Positions 28,152 through 37,098 are shown, numbered from the stretch's first letter. The stretch: 64,000 nt of DNA from Micromonospora zamorensis (GCF_900090275.1 NZ_LT607755.1:4650001-4714000); one strand, 5' to 3'. Numbers and translations are program-made. Notes: generated from the letters alone by a model not told the origin.

Positions 28152-29417
28152 GTGAGCACGCCGGGCGGTGGAGACCTGTCGGCCACGCTGCGCCGGATCG
28201 AACGTTCGGCGGGGGCGTTGGCCACCTCCAGCGTGGCCCGGATGGACGACACGCTACCGTGGTTCCGGACCCTGCCGGCCGACCAGCGCTCCTGGGTGAT
28301 GCTGGTGGCGCAGGCGGGCGCCCGGTCGCTGGTGCAGTGGCTGCGTGACGGCGGCGGCACGGCGGACAGCACCCAGGAGGTCTCGGACGAGGTCTTCGCC
28401 GCCGCCCCGCAGGCGCTGGCCCGGTCGATCACCCTCCAGCAGACCGTGGCGTTGATCAAGGTGACCATCGACGTCGTCGAGGAGCAGGTGTCGCACCTGG
28501 CCGCCGAGGGTGAGGAGCAGCAGCTGCGCGAGGCGGTGCTGCGCTTCTCCCGGGAGATCGCGTTCGCCGCCGCCCGGGTGTACGCGCGGGCGGCCGAGTC
28601 GCGCGGCGCGTGGGACGCCCGGTTGCAGGCACTGCTGGTCGACGCGCTGCTGCGCGGTGACTCGCCGGACGTGCTGGCCAGTCGGGCCGCCGCGCTCGGC
28701 TGGGCGGACGCGCCGCCGGTGGCGGTGGCGGTCGGTCGGTCGCCCGGCGGCGAGGTGTCCGCGGTGCTGCACGTGGTCTACCGGCAGGCCCGCCGAATCG
28801 GGGTGGAGGTCATCGGCGGGGTGCACGGCGACCGGCTGGTGATCGTGCTGGGCGGCGCACCGGACCCGTTGACGGCGACCGCCAAGTTGTTGAGCGCGTT
28901 CGGGGACGGCCCGGTCGTGGTGGGTCCGGCCGTGCCGAGCCTGGACGAGGCGACCGAGTCGGCGCGGGCGGCGTTGTCCGGTTTCCGGGCGGCACCGGCA
29001 TGGCCCAGCGCCCCCCGGCCGGTGCCGGCCGCGGACCTGTTGCCGGAGCGGGCCCTCGCGGGCGACGCGGAGGCCCGTCGGCGGCTGCGGCACGACGTGT
29101 ACGCGACGCTGGTACGCGCCGGTGGCGAGCTGCTGGCGACCCTGGACGCGTTCCTGGCCGCCGGCGGCACACTGGAGAGCGCAGCGCGGGCGCTGTTCGT
29201 CCATCCGAACACCGTGCGTTACCGGTTGCGTCGGATCGCCGAGGTGACCGGCTTCTCGCCGCTGTCACCGCGGGACGCTTTCGCTCTCCAGGTCGCGCTG
29301 ACAGTGGGTCGGTTGGATCCGGTCGCCCCGCTCATCTCGCCTGTCCCGACTCAGACAATGACCCCGGCCACCCGGAAAACCACCCAAAACGAGGATGATC
29401 CCCGCCGATCTTTGTAG
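28152..29417 (+). CDS. PucR-type (CdaR-like) transcriptional regulator
   Basis: A 421-residue regulator. The middle (about residues 150-300) is a GGDEF-like ligand domain typical of this family. The C-terminal helix-turn-helix is TLESAARALFVHPNTVRYRL followed by RRIAEVTGFSPLSPRDAF, near residues 335-385. A homologous gene (Rv2242) sits between aceE and fabD in M. tuberculosis. Here too it immediately precedes fabD, 78 bases away, which suggests control of fatty acid synthesis or of the regulator itself. That link is inference. The start GTG at 28152 has only a weak site; GTG 28111 is an alternative. Confidence 0.85.
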   Translation: MSTPGGGDLSATLRRIERSAGALATSSVARMDDTLPWFRTLPADQRSWVMLVAQAGARSLVQWLRDGGGTADSTQEVSDEVFAAAPQALARSITLQQTVALIKVTIDVVEEQVSHLAAEGEEQQLREAVLRFSREIAFAAARVYARAAESRGAWDARLQALLVDALLRGDSPDVLASRAAALGWADAPPVAVAVGRSPGGEVSAVLHVVYRQARRIGVEVIGGVHGDRLVIVLGGAPDPLTATAKLLSAFGDGPVVVGPAVPSLDEATESARAALSGFRAAPAWPSAPRPVPAADLLPERALAGDAEARRRLRHDVYATLVRAGGELLATLDAFLAAGGTLESAARALFVHPNTVRYRLRRIAEVTGFSPLSPRDAFALQVALTVGRLDPVAPLISPVPTQTMTPATRKTTQNEDDPRRSL

Positions 29418-29495
29418 GAAACCTCCAAAGGCGCTAGTGCGGTTTGGTCGAAGGCGGCACAGCGTTACCCGCGCGTATCCGGGAGAGTCATAGGC

Positions 29496-30422
29496 GTGCT
29501 CGCCGTACTTAGTCCCGGCCAGGGTTCCCAGAAACCCGGCTTCCTGACCCCCTGGCTCGACCTGACCGGCACCGAGGCGCGTCTGCGCGAGTGGTCGGCG
29601 TTGGCCGGGGTCGACCTGATGCATCTGGGCACCACCGCCGACGCCGACGAGATCAAGGACACCGCCCGCACCCAGCCCCTGCTGGTCGCCGCGGCGTTGC
29701 TCGCCGGCGAGCACCTGCCGCTGGACGACGTGACGCTCACCGCCGGGCACAGCATCGGCGAGCTGGGCGCTGCCGCCCTGGCCGGCGTGTTGTCAGCCGA
29801 AACGGCGATCACCCTCGCTGGCGTCCGCGGCCGGGAGATGGCGGCCGCGTGCGCGCTGGAGCCGACCGGCATGGCCGCGGTGCTCGGTGGCGACCCCGAC
29901 GAGGTGCTCGCCGCGATCGAGGCGCACGGGCTCTACCCGGGCAACCGCAACGGCGCCGGGCAGATCGTCGCCGCCGGCTCGCTGGACGGGCTCGACAAAC
30001 TCGCCGCCGAGCCGCCCGCCAAGGCCCGGATCATCCGGCTCAAGGTGGCGGGAGCGTTCCACACCCCGTACATGGCCCCGGCCGAGACCGCGCTCGCCGC
30101 GGTCGCCGCCGAGATCACCCCCGCCGACCCGGTCCGCCTCCTGCTGTCGAACCTCGACGGCACCACGGTCGACACCGGCGCGGACATGGTGCAGCGCCTC
30201 GTGCGCCAGGTGACCGCACCGGTGCGCTGGGATCTGTGCATGCGTACGCTGGCTGACCTCGGTGTCACCGGCGTGATCGAGCTACCACCGGCCGGCACCC
30301 TCGCCGGGCTGGTCAAACGGGACCTCAAGGGCGACGGAGCCCCGGAGATCGTCACCCTGAACACCCCGGACGACCTGCCGGCCGCACGGGACCTGATCGC
30401 CCGCACCGGAGGTCGCTCATGA
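29496..30422 (+). CDS. fabD: malonyl-CoA:ACP acyltransferase
   Basis: A 308-residue enzyme that moves malonate from CoA to acyl carrier protein. It opens VLAVLSPGQGSQKPG. The catalytic serine is S86 in TAGHSIGELGAAALAG, and the active-site histidine lies in KVAGAFHTPYMAPAE near residue 188. It is the first gene of a four-gene type II fatty acid synthase operon; its stop overlaps fabH (ATGA). The start GTG at 29496 follows GGGAGAGTCATAGGC. Confidence 0.96.
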   Translation: MLAVLSPGQGSQKPGFLTPWLDLTGTEARLREWSALAGVDLMHLGTTADADEIKDTARTQPLLVAAALLAGEHLPLDDVTLTAGHSIGELGAAALAGVLSAETAITLAGVRGREMAAACALEPTGMAAVLGGDPDEVLAAIEAHGLYPGNRNGAGQIVAAGSLDGLDKLAAEPPAKARIIRLKVAGAFHTPYMAPAETALAAVAAEITPADPVRLLLSNLDGTTVDTGADMVQRLVRQVTAPVRWDLCMRTLADLGVTGVIELPPAGTLAGLVKRDLKGDGAPEIVTLNTPDDLPAARDLIARTGGRS

Positions 30423-31363
30423 CTGGCAGTCGCATCGTCTCGATGGGGCACTACCAGCCCTCCCGGGTGGTGACCAACGACGACATCGCCCAGCTCGTCG
30501 ACACCAACGACGAGTGGATCCGCGACCGGGTCGGCATCGTCAGCCGGCGGATCGCCGACAGCGAGACGGTGGCCGACATGGCTGCTGCCGCCGCCGGCAA
30601 GGCGCTGGCCAACTCGGGCCTGACCGCCGCCGACATCGACCTGGTCGTCGTCGCCACCTGCACCTCCATCGACCGCAGCCCCAACGTGGCCTGCCGGGTC
30701 GCCGCCAAGCTGGGCATCACCGCGCCGGGCGCGTTCGACGTCAACACCGCCTGCTCGGGCTTCGCGTACGCGTTGGGCACCGTCGACCACGCCATCCGGG
30801 CCGGCGCGTCGCGCAACGCCCTCGTCATCGGCGCCGAGAAGCTCTCCGACTTCACCGACTGGACCGACCGCTCCACCTGCATCATCTTCGCGGACGGCGC
30901 CGGCGCCGCGGTGGTCAGCGCCACCGCCGACGACGAGCCGGCCGGGATCGGGCCGGTGGTCTGGGGTTCGGCGCCGGAGAAGAGCGACGCGGTCCGCATC
31001 GAGGGCTGGCGCCCGTACGTCCAGCAGGAGGGGCAGGCGGTCTTCCGCTGGGCCACCACCGCGATCGCGCCACTCGCGCTGCAGGCCTGCGAGCGGGCCG
31101 GGGTCGATCCGTCGGAGCTGGCCGCGTTCGTGCCGCACCAGGCCAACGCCCGGATCATCGACGGCATCGCCAAGCGGCTCAACATCCCCAACGCGATCAT
31201 CGCGAAGGACATCGTCGAGTCCGGCAACACCTCCGCCGCGAGCGTGCCGCTGGCCCTGTCCAAGCTGGTCGAGCGCCGGGAGGTGCCCTCGGGCGCACCG
31301 GTGCTGCTGTTCGGCTTCGGTGGTGGCCTGACCTACGCCGGTCAGGTCATCCGCTGCCCCTGA
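30419..31363 (+). CDS. fabH: beta-ketoacyl-ACP synthase III
   Basis: A 314-residue condensing enzyme starting fatty acid synthesis by joining an acyl-CoA primer to malonyl-ACP. The catalytic triad is visible as C112 in DVNTACSGFAYALG, H240 in VPHQANARI and N270 in ESGNTSAASVPLAL. In actinobacteria this enzyme usually accepts branched primers, which fits iso/anteiso fatty acids, but the primer preference is not readable from sequence. It overlaps fabD by four bases. An 83-base spacer separates it from acpP. Confidence 0.97.
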   Translation: MTGSRIVSMGHYQPSRVVTNDDIAQLVDTNDEWIRDRVGIVSRRIADSETVADMAAAAAGKALANSGLTAADIDLVVVATCTSIDRSPNVACRVAAKLGITAPGAFDVNTACSGFAYALGTVDHAIRAGASRNALVIGAEKLSDFTDWTDRSTCIIFADGAGAAVVSATADDEPAGIGPVVWGSAPEKSDAVRIEGWRPYVQQEGQAVFRWATTAIAPLALQACERAGVDPSELAAFVPHQANARIIDGIAKRLNIPNAIIAKDIVESGNTSAASVPLALSKLVERREVPSGAPVLLFGFGGGLTYAGQVIRCP

Positions 31364-31446
31364 TGACCCCCTCGGCGCGTACGCGTCCAGGAGCGGCGGT
31401 CGGCGACGCCGTCCGCCGGAAACCCCGATGAAAGGAACCAACCGTA

Positions 31447-31686
31447 ATGACCCGTGACGAGATCACCACCGGCCTCGCCGAGATCCTCGAAGAGGTTGCC
31501 GGGGTGAACCCGGACGACGTGGCCGAGGGGAAGTCCTTCACCGACGACCTCGACGTCGACTCGCTCTCCATGGTGGAGGTCGTTGTCGCCGCCGAGGAGA
31601 AGTTCGGCGTCAAGATCCCGGACAACGAGGTGCAGAACCTCAAGACCGTCGGTGACGCCGTCAGCTACATCGCGGCGCAGTCCTGA
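31447..31686 (+). CDS. acpP: acyl carrier protein
   Basis: A 79-residue acidic four-helix carrier. The phosphopantetheine serine is S39 in DDLDVDSLSMVEVVVAAEE. The C-terminal helix contains KTVGDAVSYIAAQS. It carries growing acyl chains between FabD, FabH and FabF. ATG 31447 follows GAAAGGAACCAACCGTA. The fabF start is two bases beyond its stop. Confidence 0.97.
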   Translation: MTRDEITTGLAEILEEVAGVNPDDVAEGKSFTDDLDVDSLSMVEVVVAAEEKFGVKIPDNEVQNLKTVGDAVSYIAAQS

Positions 31687-31688
31687 TC

Positions 31689-32915
31689 ATGAGTCGTCCC
31701 GACGTCGTCGTCACCGGGCTCGGCGCGACGACCCCGCTTGGCGGGGACGTCGCGTCGACCTGGGACGCCATGCTCGCCGGCCGCTCCGGGGTGAGTGCCC
31801 TCACCCAGGAGTGGGCCGCGCAACTGCCGGTCCGGATCGCCGCCCAGCTGGCCGTGGAGCCGTCCGAGGTGCTGGACCGGGTCCGGCTGCGCCGACTGGA
31901 CCGTTCCGAGGCGATCGCCATCATCGCGGCGCAGCAGGCCTGGGCGGACGCCGGCCTCGCCGGCTCCGACCTCGACGGGGAGCGGCTGGCCGTCAGCGTC
32001 GGCTCCGGCATCGGTGGCGCCACCACCCTGCTCGCCCAGGACGACATCCTGGAGGCCTCCGGGCCACGGCGGGTCTCCCCGCACACCATCCCGATGCTGA
32101 TGCCGAACGGTCCGGCCGCCTGGGTCGGGCTGGAGCTGGGCGCCAAGGCCGGCGTGCACTCGGTGGCCAGCGCCTGCGCCACCGGCGCCGAGGCGATCGC
32201 CCTCGGGCTGGACATCATCCGCGCCGGTCGTGCCGACGTGGTGGTGGCTGGCGGCACCGAGGCGGTCATCCACCCGCTGCCGATCGCCGGCTTCAGCTCG
32301 ATGCGGGCCATGTCGACCCGCAACGACGACCCCGAGCGCGCCTCCCGCCCGTGGGACCGGGGCCGGGACGGCTTCGTCCTCGGCGAGGGTGCCGGCATCG
32401 TGGTGCTGGAGCGGGCCGAGCACGCGGCAGCCCGGGGTGCCCGGGTGTACGCACGCCTCGCCGGTGCCGGCATCACCTCCGACGCGTACGACATCGTGCA
32501 GCCGCACGCCGAGGGTGAGGGCGCCATCCGGGCCATCGCCAAGGCGATCGCGGACGCGGACGTGGCGAAGCGGGACATCGTGCACGTCAACGCGCACGCC
32601 ACCTCGACCCCGGTCGGGGACATGCTGGAGATCAGCGGGCTGCACAAGGCGCTCGGCGACCACCCGGTGCTGTCCGCGACGAAGTCGATGACGGGTCACC
32701 TGCTCGGTGCGGCCGGAGCGCTGGAGTCGATCGCCACCATCTTGGCGATCCGCGACAGTGTCGTCCCTCCGACCATCAACCTCGACGACCCGGAGCCAGG
32801 CCTCACCCTGGACGTCGCCGCGCACAAGGCCCGCCACATGGAGATCCCGGCCGCGTTGAACAACGCGTTCGGCTTCGGCGGCCACAACGTGGCGCTCGTC
32901 TTCGCCCGGCCCTGA
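31689..32915 (+). CDS. fabF: beta-ketoacyl-ACP synthase II
   Basis: A 408-residue elongating condensing enzyme. The catalytic cysteine is C163 in SVASACATGAEAIALG. The two histidines lie in VHVNAHATSTPVGDMLE (near 300) and KSMTGHLLGAAGALE (near 337). ALNNAFGFGGHNVALVF closes the protein. It extends acyl-ACP in the type II pathway. It is the last gene of fabD-fabH-acpP-fabF; a strong hairpin starts nine bases after its stop. No mycolate-type second KAS gene follows, unlike mycobacteria. Confidence 0.97.
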   Translation: MSRPDVVVTGLGATTPLGGDVASTWDAMLAGRSGVSALTQEWAAQLPVRIAAQLAVEPSEVLDRVRLRRLDRSEAIAIIAAQQAWADAGLAGSDLDGERLAVSVGSGIGGATTLLAQDDILEASGPRRVSPHTIPMLMPNGPAAWVGLELGAKAGVHSVASACATGAEAIALGLDIIRAGRADVVVAGGTEAVIHPLPIAGFSSMRAMSTRNDDPERASRPWDRGRDGFVLGEGAGIVVLERAEHAAARGARVYARLAGAGITSDAYDIVQPHAEGEGAIRAIAKAIADADVAKRDIVHVNAHATSTPVGDMLEISGLHKALGDHPVLSATKSMTGHLLGAAGALESIATILAIRDSVVPPTINLDDPEPGLTLDVAAHKARHMEIPAALNNAFGFGGHNVALVFARP

Positions 32916-32923
32916 GATCCCGC

Positions 32924-32960
32924 GGAAGGGCCCCTCCTCGTCGAGGAGGGGCCCTTCCTT
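32924..32960. terminator. terminator hairpin after fabF
   Basis: A near-perfect 17-bp stem: GGAAGGGCCCCTCCTCG (32924-32940) pairs with 32942-32958. It lies between convergent genes and can terminate both. The GGAAGGG/CCCTTCC outer arms are shared with the aceE terminator. Confidence 0.85.
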
Positions 32961-32963
32961 CGT

Positions 32964-33182
32964 TCAGCCCCGGTTGCGGGGGTGCTGTTTCGCGGTGCGC
33001 TCGTTGCCGTGGCGGTAGTTGCCGGTCCAGCGGGCCATCACCAACTGCGGGTCGTCGTCGACCTCGGCGAGGAACTCCGCGGCCCGAGCGCCGCGCAGCG
33101 TGCCGGCGACCCGTCCGTGGTGTGTGATCACCACAGTGCCGTCCGCCCGTTGCACGTGCCGGAATCCTTCTGCCGCTCCCAT
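32964..33182 (-). CDS. conserved small hypothetical protein, 72 residues
   Basis: A 72-residue basic protein. It contains HVQRADGTVVITHHGRVAGT, then LRGARAAEFLAEVDDDPQLV and a basic tail with GNYRHGNERTAKQHPRNRG. I recall near-identical small proteins in other actinomycetes but know no function. There is no signal or membrane segment. The high Arg/His/Lys content of the tail would allow nucleic acid binding, which is speculation. Its stop lies just inside the fabF terminator region. Confidence 0.75.
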   Translation of the reverse strand: MGAAEGFRHVQRADGTVVITHHGRVAGTLRGARAAEFLAEVDDDPQLVMARWTGNYRHGNERTAKQHPRNRG

Positions 33183-33245
33183 GCCTGGAAGGTTGTCAGG
33201 CCGACCGAACCGAGGCGACCCGATTTTCGGCCCCGTGAACGGCGG

Positions 33246-34982
33246 TCAGCTACTGGCGCAGGTCGTCGCCGGCAGGCCCGGCACGGTCACCGGGGACCGC
33301 CCGCCCGGCCGGGCCTTGCCGGCCAGCACGGCGGCCAGCCCGGTCATGGAGGCCCGGCTGGAGGAGTACGTGGCCAGCAGCGTCGGCGACTTCGCGCCGC
33401 TCAGCACGTACGGGGTGTCCATCGCGACAGTGACCGCCGCGTCGGCGCGCAGGTCGTTGGCGCCGTCGCCGTAGCCCACCAGGTGCACGATCGTGCCGCC
33501 GCTGGGCTTGACCTGCACCCCGGCGGCGGTCAGTGCGGCGGTGAGCACCGTCCGGGTGCCGTCGCGGCCACCGGAGGAGGTGACGGTGACCGGTCCGCGT
33601 ACGGCACCGCCGCAGGTGCCGCGCAGCACGGTGACGGCGGCGGTGGCCAGTGCGTCGGCCGCCGCGCGGTGCGCCGGGGCGTTGAGCGTGGACATCTGCG
33701 CGGCCGGGGTCTCCGCGAGCCGGAACTTCATGGTCAGCACCCGGGTGACCGCCTCGACGAGCCGGGCGCGTGGCAGTGAACCGCCGCGAAGCGCGGCGAG
33801 CAGCCCGTCGTACGCCTGGCCGACGTTCGGGGTCATCAGGATGAGGTCGTTGCCGGCGTTCAGCGCGCGGACGGCCGCCTCACCGGGAGCCCAGCGCTTC
33901 GCGGGCGGCATGTTCATCCCGTCGGTGATCACCACGCCCTTGAAACCGAGCTGACCCCGCAGGACGTCGGTGAGCAGCTTGTGCGAGAACGTCGCCGGGG
34001 TCCCCGGGTCGATCGCGCGGGCGTCCAGGTGACCGGACATCACTGCCATCGCCCCGGCGTCCATCCCGGCGGTGAACGGCGGCCACGCGCCGCTCCGCAA
34101 CGCCTCGGCGGACTGGGTGAGCACCGGCAGGTCCTGGTGGGAGTCGTCGGCGCTGTGACCGTGCCCCGGGAAGTGCTTGAGGGTGGCCGCGACCCCGGCC
34201 GCCTGGAGGCCACGGACGGCGCCGCCCACCTGCACCGCGGCCTGCTTCGGGTCCGAGCCGTACGACCGGGAGCCGATCACGGTGCTGCGGGTGGCCAGCA
34301 CGTCGGCCACCGGGGCGAAGTCGACGTTGATCCCCATCGCCGCCAGCTCGGCGCCGGCGGCCTGCCAGGCGGCCTCGGTCAGCTTCGGGTCGCCGGCCGC
34401 GCCCGCCGCGAGGGCGCTGGGCAGCACGGTGACGCCGTCGGTCACGCGGGTGACGACGCCGTACTCCTGGTCGGTGCCGATCAGCAGCGGCGCGGGGCCG
34501 GCGGCGAGCCGACCGGCGGCGGTACGCAGCCCGCTGGTGAGCTCGTGCACCTGCTTCGGGTTGTCGACGTTCGTGGTCTCCTGGTTGCCCTTGGTCGGGT
34601 CGTCGGCGCTGAAGCCGACCAGGATCAGGCCACCCAGTCGATATTTGCTGATCATGTCGGCGGGGGTGTCGACCCCAGCGAGGGCCTGGTTGCCGGCGGC
34701 CGAGCCGGCCGAGACCTTGGTCGCGGAGTCGCCGTAGGCGTACGGCATCAGCACCTGACCGACCAGGTCCTCGTCGGACAGCGTGGCGACCAGCGCGGCG
34801 GCCCGGGCGGCCGGGTCGGTGGCCGGCGGCGCGGCGGGTGCGCTCGGGGCTGCGGATGTGCCGGCCGGGCTGGGTGTCGGCGCGGGGCGCTCGGGGTCGC
34901 TTGAGCAGCCGGAGACGAGCAGGACGGTCAGGGCGGCGACTGCGACGGTGGCGCGCCACGGGCGATTCGACACGCCGCCCAT
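33246..34982 (-). CDS. GH3 family beta-N-acetylhexosaminidase-like lipoprotein
   Basis: A 578-residue exported glycoside hydrolase family 3 protein. The lipobox is AALTVLLVSGCSSD, with the lipidated cysteine near residue 24. A Pro/Ala/Ser spacer follows. KHFPGHGHSADDSHQDLPVL, at about 268-287, is the K-H-F-P-G-H-G motif with the acid/base-type histidine loop of NagZ-like enzymes. The nucleophile aspartate lies in VVITDGMNMPPAK near residue 354. A second alpha/beta domain (about 440-578) is present, longer than in cytosolic NagZ. It probably trims peptidoglycan or other amino sugars outside the membrane. ATG 34982 is chosen; ATG 35030 is possible. Confidence 0.9.
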   Translation of the reverse strand: MGGVSNRPWRATVAVAALTVLLVSGCSSDPERPAPTPSPAGTSAAPSAPAAPPATDPAARAAALVATLSDEDLVGQVLMPYAYGDSATKVSAGSAAGNQALAGVDTPADMISKYRLGGLILVGFSADDPTKGNQETTNVDNPKQVHELTSGLRTAAGRLAAGPAPLLIGTDQEYGVVTRVTDGVTVLPSALAAGAAGDPKLTEAAWQAAGAELAAMGINVDFAPVADVLATRSTVIGSRSYGSDPKQAAVQVGGAVRGLQAAGVAATLKHFPGHGHSADDSHQDLPVLTQSAEALRSGAWPPFTAGMDAGAMAVMSGHLDARAIDPGTPATFSHKLLTDVLRGQLGFKGVVITDGMNMPPAKRWAPGEAAVRALNAGNDLILMTPNVGQAYDGLLAALRGGSLPRARLVEAVTRVLTMKFRLAETPAAQMSTLNAPAHRAAADALATAAVTVLRGTCGGAVRGPVTVTSSGGRDGTRTVLTAALTAAGVQVKPSGGTIVHLVGYGDGANDLRADAAVTVAMDTPYVLSGAKSPTLLATYSSSRASMTGLAAVLAGKARPGGRSPVTVPGLPATTCASS

Positions 34983-35067
34983 CCCACCAGCTTCCCCCTT
35001 ATCGGGGCAACTTGACCTTACCGGTCGCACCCTCCCGGGGGGTGTGGCCAGCGGATCGACGGTCGGG

Positions 35068-35559
35068 TCAGCCGACCCGGGTGAGCAAGGTCACCGGGGC
35101 GCCGTCCCCGGCGTACCGGTAGGGCTCCAGGTCGGCGTCCCAGGCGGTGCCGAGCGCCTTGTCGAGGGCGTGCGCCAGCGCCTCCGGGGCCCGCGAGGAG
35201 ACCATCAGCGCCCGTAGCCGGTCCTCGCCGAGCTGGATGTCGCCGGCCACGCCGACGGTGGCCCGGAACAGGCCACGAGCCGGCACGTACATGAAGCGTT
35301 CACCGTCGACGCCGGCGCTCGGCTCCTCGGTGACCTCGAAACGGATCATGGGCCACTGCCGTAGGGCAGCAGCCAGCTCGGCGCCCGTTCCCGGACGACC
35401 GGTCCACCCGCACTCGGCCCGGCGTGCGCCGGGGTCGACGGGCTGAGCCGTCCACTGCAGGTTGACCGGCGCGGCTAGGACGCGCGCGATCGCCCACTCG
35501 ACGTGTGAGCACACGGCGAGCGGGGTCGAGTGGACGTATACGACGCCACGCGTTGGCAC
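35068..35559 (-). CDS. DUF3145 domain-containing protein
   Basis: A 163-residue protein starting MPTRGVVYVHSTPLAVCSHV, with IARVLAAPVNLQWTAQPVDP and PARGLFRATVGVAGDIQLGE, the layout of the actinobacterial DUF3145 family. The function is unknown. In Streptomyces a DUF3145 gene sits just after the fab operon, and here it is likewise close to fabF, which suggests a link with lipid or envelope metabolism. That link is context only. The start GTG at 35559 follows GGGAGGTCACC. Confidence 0.88.
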   Translation of the reverse strand: MPTRGVVYVHSTPLAVCSHVEWAIARVLAAPVNLQWTAQPVDPGARRAECGWTGRPGTGAELAAALRQWPMIRFEVTEEPSAGVDGERFMYVPARGLFRATVGVAGDIQLGEDRLRALMVSSRAPEALAHALDKALGTAWDADLEPYRYAGDGAPVTLLTRVG

Positions 35560-35867
35560 GGTGACCTCCCGGAGAGCGAGGTGCGTCTTCCCCTACGACC
35601 TCGTCCACCCAGGTGGTTCCTGCAACACATGATTACTCCTGTGACGGGTGGTGCGCCAGGGAATCGGAAAAATCGCCGGGTGGAATAGCCGGACGGGTGG
35701 TCGCCGTTGCCTCTCAGGACACCGCGACAACCAGCGTGATGTCGTGGTCATGTACAGTTCCATCGGCGGCTTATGCCGCGTTACACCTTCGCGAGCCGAG
35801 TCAAGTGCGGCCCGCACACAGCCCCCGGACGTCCAGTCCTCCCGTACGTCTTGCAAGGAGTACCTCC
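35560..35867. promoter_or_regulatory. divergent promoter region between DUF3145 and the 109-residue gene
   Basis: A 308-base region lower in G+C than its surroundings. It contains AATCGGAAAAATCG near 35661, a TGTACAGT string at 35751-35758 that could be an extended -10 hexamer, and a small hairpin (GCGGC-TTAT-GCCGC, 35766-35779). These would serve the rightward gene at 35868. I see no gene here, and the promoter assignment is tentative. Confidence 0.4.
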
Positions 35868-36197
35868 GTGGCGAGCAACACCTCTAAGACCGCGCGCGCG
35901 TCCGTCCGGGCCGGCCAGGCTGGCCAGGGTGGCGCCCTCAGCGTGCTGGGCGAGTTCAAGTACCTCATCCCGCTCAACGGCGGCAAGCACGCCTACGTGC
36001 GGAACCTGACCAACGGCAAGACCGCGCACCTGCGCACGGACTCCGACGCCTTCGTCGAGGAGATCCGCGTGCTGGCCGCCGCCGGCCACGCCGCCAAGAT
36101 CCGGGCGGAGATCAACAACCTGGCTGCCACCCACCCGGGTGACGGCTGGGAGGCCACCGAGAAGCGCCTGGTCGCGGCCGGCGTCTTCGAGGGCTGA
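35868..36197 (+). CDS. conserved hypothetical protein, 109 residues
   Basis: I do not recognise this protein. It has a Ser/Thr/Ala/Gly-rich N-terminus (MASNTSKTARASVRAGQAGQ), then ALSVLGEFKYLIPLNGGKHA and YVRNLTNGKTAHLRTDSDAF, and helices ending in GWEATEKRLVAAGVFEG. There is no signal or membrane segment. It may be strongly expressed, judged from an ideal AAGGAG-TACCTCC-GTG start, a long AT-richer leader and a strong terminator on its own. The very regular codon use is consistent with that. The start GTG is 35868. Confidence 0.78.
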   Translation: MASNTSKTARASVRAGQAGQGGALSVLGEFKYLIPLNGGKHAYVRNLTNGKTAHLRTDSDAFVEEIRVLAAAGHAAKIRAEINNLAATHPGDGWEATEKRLVAAGVFEG

Positions 36198-36221
36198 GCT
36201 CTCCCCCACCGCAACACGTAG

Positions 36222-36253
36222 AGCGCCCGCCGGGAGTCCCGGCGGGCGCTTTC
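36222..36253 (+). terminator. terminator after the 109-residue gene
   Basis: The stem AGCGCCCGCCGGGA pairs with TCCCGGCGGGCGCT and is followed by TTCG. It begins 25 bases after the stop. The downstream gene is convergent, so the hairpin may act on both strands. Confidence 0.85.
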
Positions 36254-36305
36254 GCGTGTCCGGCGTGAGATCGAAAAGGCCACGGTCGAGCGCGTCAGGG
36301 CGGGT

Positions 36306-36950
36306 TCAGCCCGGATCGAGCAGAGCGACCTCACCGGTGGCCAGGTCGTAGAGGCCACCGACCACGGCCACCCTTCCGGCGGCGATCGGCCCGGCCAGCA
36401 GGTCGTCGGCGCGTAGCGTGCCCACCGTTCGCCGGACATGCCGGCGGATCGCCAGCGGATGCACCGCCGGGTCGTCGATCCCCACCTCGGTCACCGCCGG
36501 GGCGATCTCGTCCACCAGGTGCGCCAGCGACCCCCCGGGACGTTGCCCGCTGCGCAGCGCGTCCACCGCCGCGCCCACCGCGCCGCACCGCTCGTGGCCG
36601 AGGACCATCACCAGCGGTACGCCGAGCTGGCCGACCACATACTCGATCGAGCCGCACACCGCGCGGTCGAGGACATGCCCACCGGTACGGATCACGCAGA
36701 TCGCGCCGAAGGTCTGGTCGAAGATCGCCTCCAGCGGCACCCGGGAGTCGATGCAGCCGAGCACCACCGCGTACGGCTGCTGATCGCCGGAGGCGGCCGC
36801 GGCGGCGGTGACGTCGTGTCCGTGGATCGGCTGGCCGCTGACGAACCGCCGGTTGCCGGAGAGCAGGTCTGCCAGCGCGGCGCGGGGCGTCCCCCCGGCC
36901 TGCCGTCCCTGCCCCGCCGCCCCGCCCATGGACGCCCCCGACGACCCCAT
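36306..36950 (-). CDS. beta-class carbonic anhydrase
   Basis: A 214-residue zinc enzyme interconverting CO2 and bicarbonate. Zinc ligands are visible as the cysteine in [17 protein letters not shown] (with the D-x-R pair) and the H-x-x-C in [29 protein letters not shown] [16 protein letters not shown] at the start is typical. No SulP transporter domain is attached. ATG 36950 is chosen, with GGGGGACCAAG upstream; an internal ATG at 36929 is possible. It is divergent from an alpha/beta hydrolase gene across a 148-base spacer. Confidence 0.92.
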   Translation of the reverse strand: MGSSGASMGGAAGQGRQAGGTPRAALADLLSGNRRFVSGQPIHGHDVTAAAAASGDQQPYAVVLGCIDSRVPLEAIFDQTFGAICVIRTGGHVLDRAVCGSIEYVVGQLGVPLVMVLGHERCGAVGAAVDALRSGQRPGGSLAHLVDEIAPAVTEVGIDDPAVHPLAIRRHVRRTVGTLRADDLLAGPIAAGRVAVVGGLYDLATGEVALLDPG

Positions 36951-37043
36951 GCCGTACAGCTTGGTCCCCCGCCGACGACCACGGGCGCGGTCGGGAATGT
37001 TAGCCCCGGCGCGATTGACGTGGTCTGATGGCGGGTAGCCCGT

Positions 37044-37057
37044 GTTACCGCCGGGTA
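37044..37057. promoter_or_regulatory. candidate operator GTTACCGCCGGGTA
   Basis: The core TACC-N4-GGTA lies between the divergent carbonic anhydrase and hydrolase genes, 42 bases before the latter's start. It differs by one base from the site upstream of aceE (14568-14581). The function is not known. Confidence 0.3.
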
Positions 37058-37098
37058 TCCCCGGTGCTGGTGATGCTGGGCGGCCCTGGGAGGCGGCG

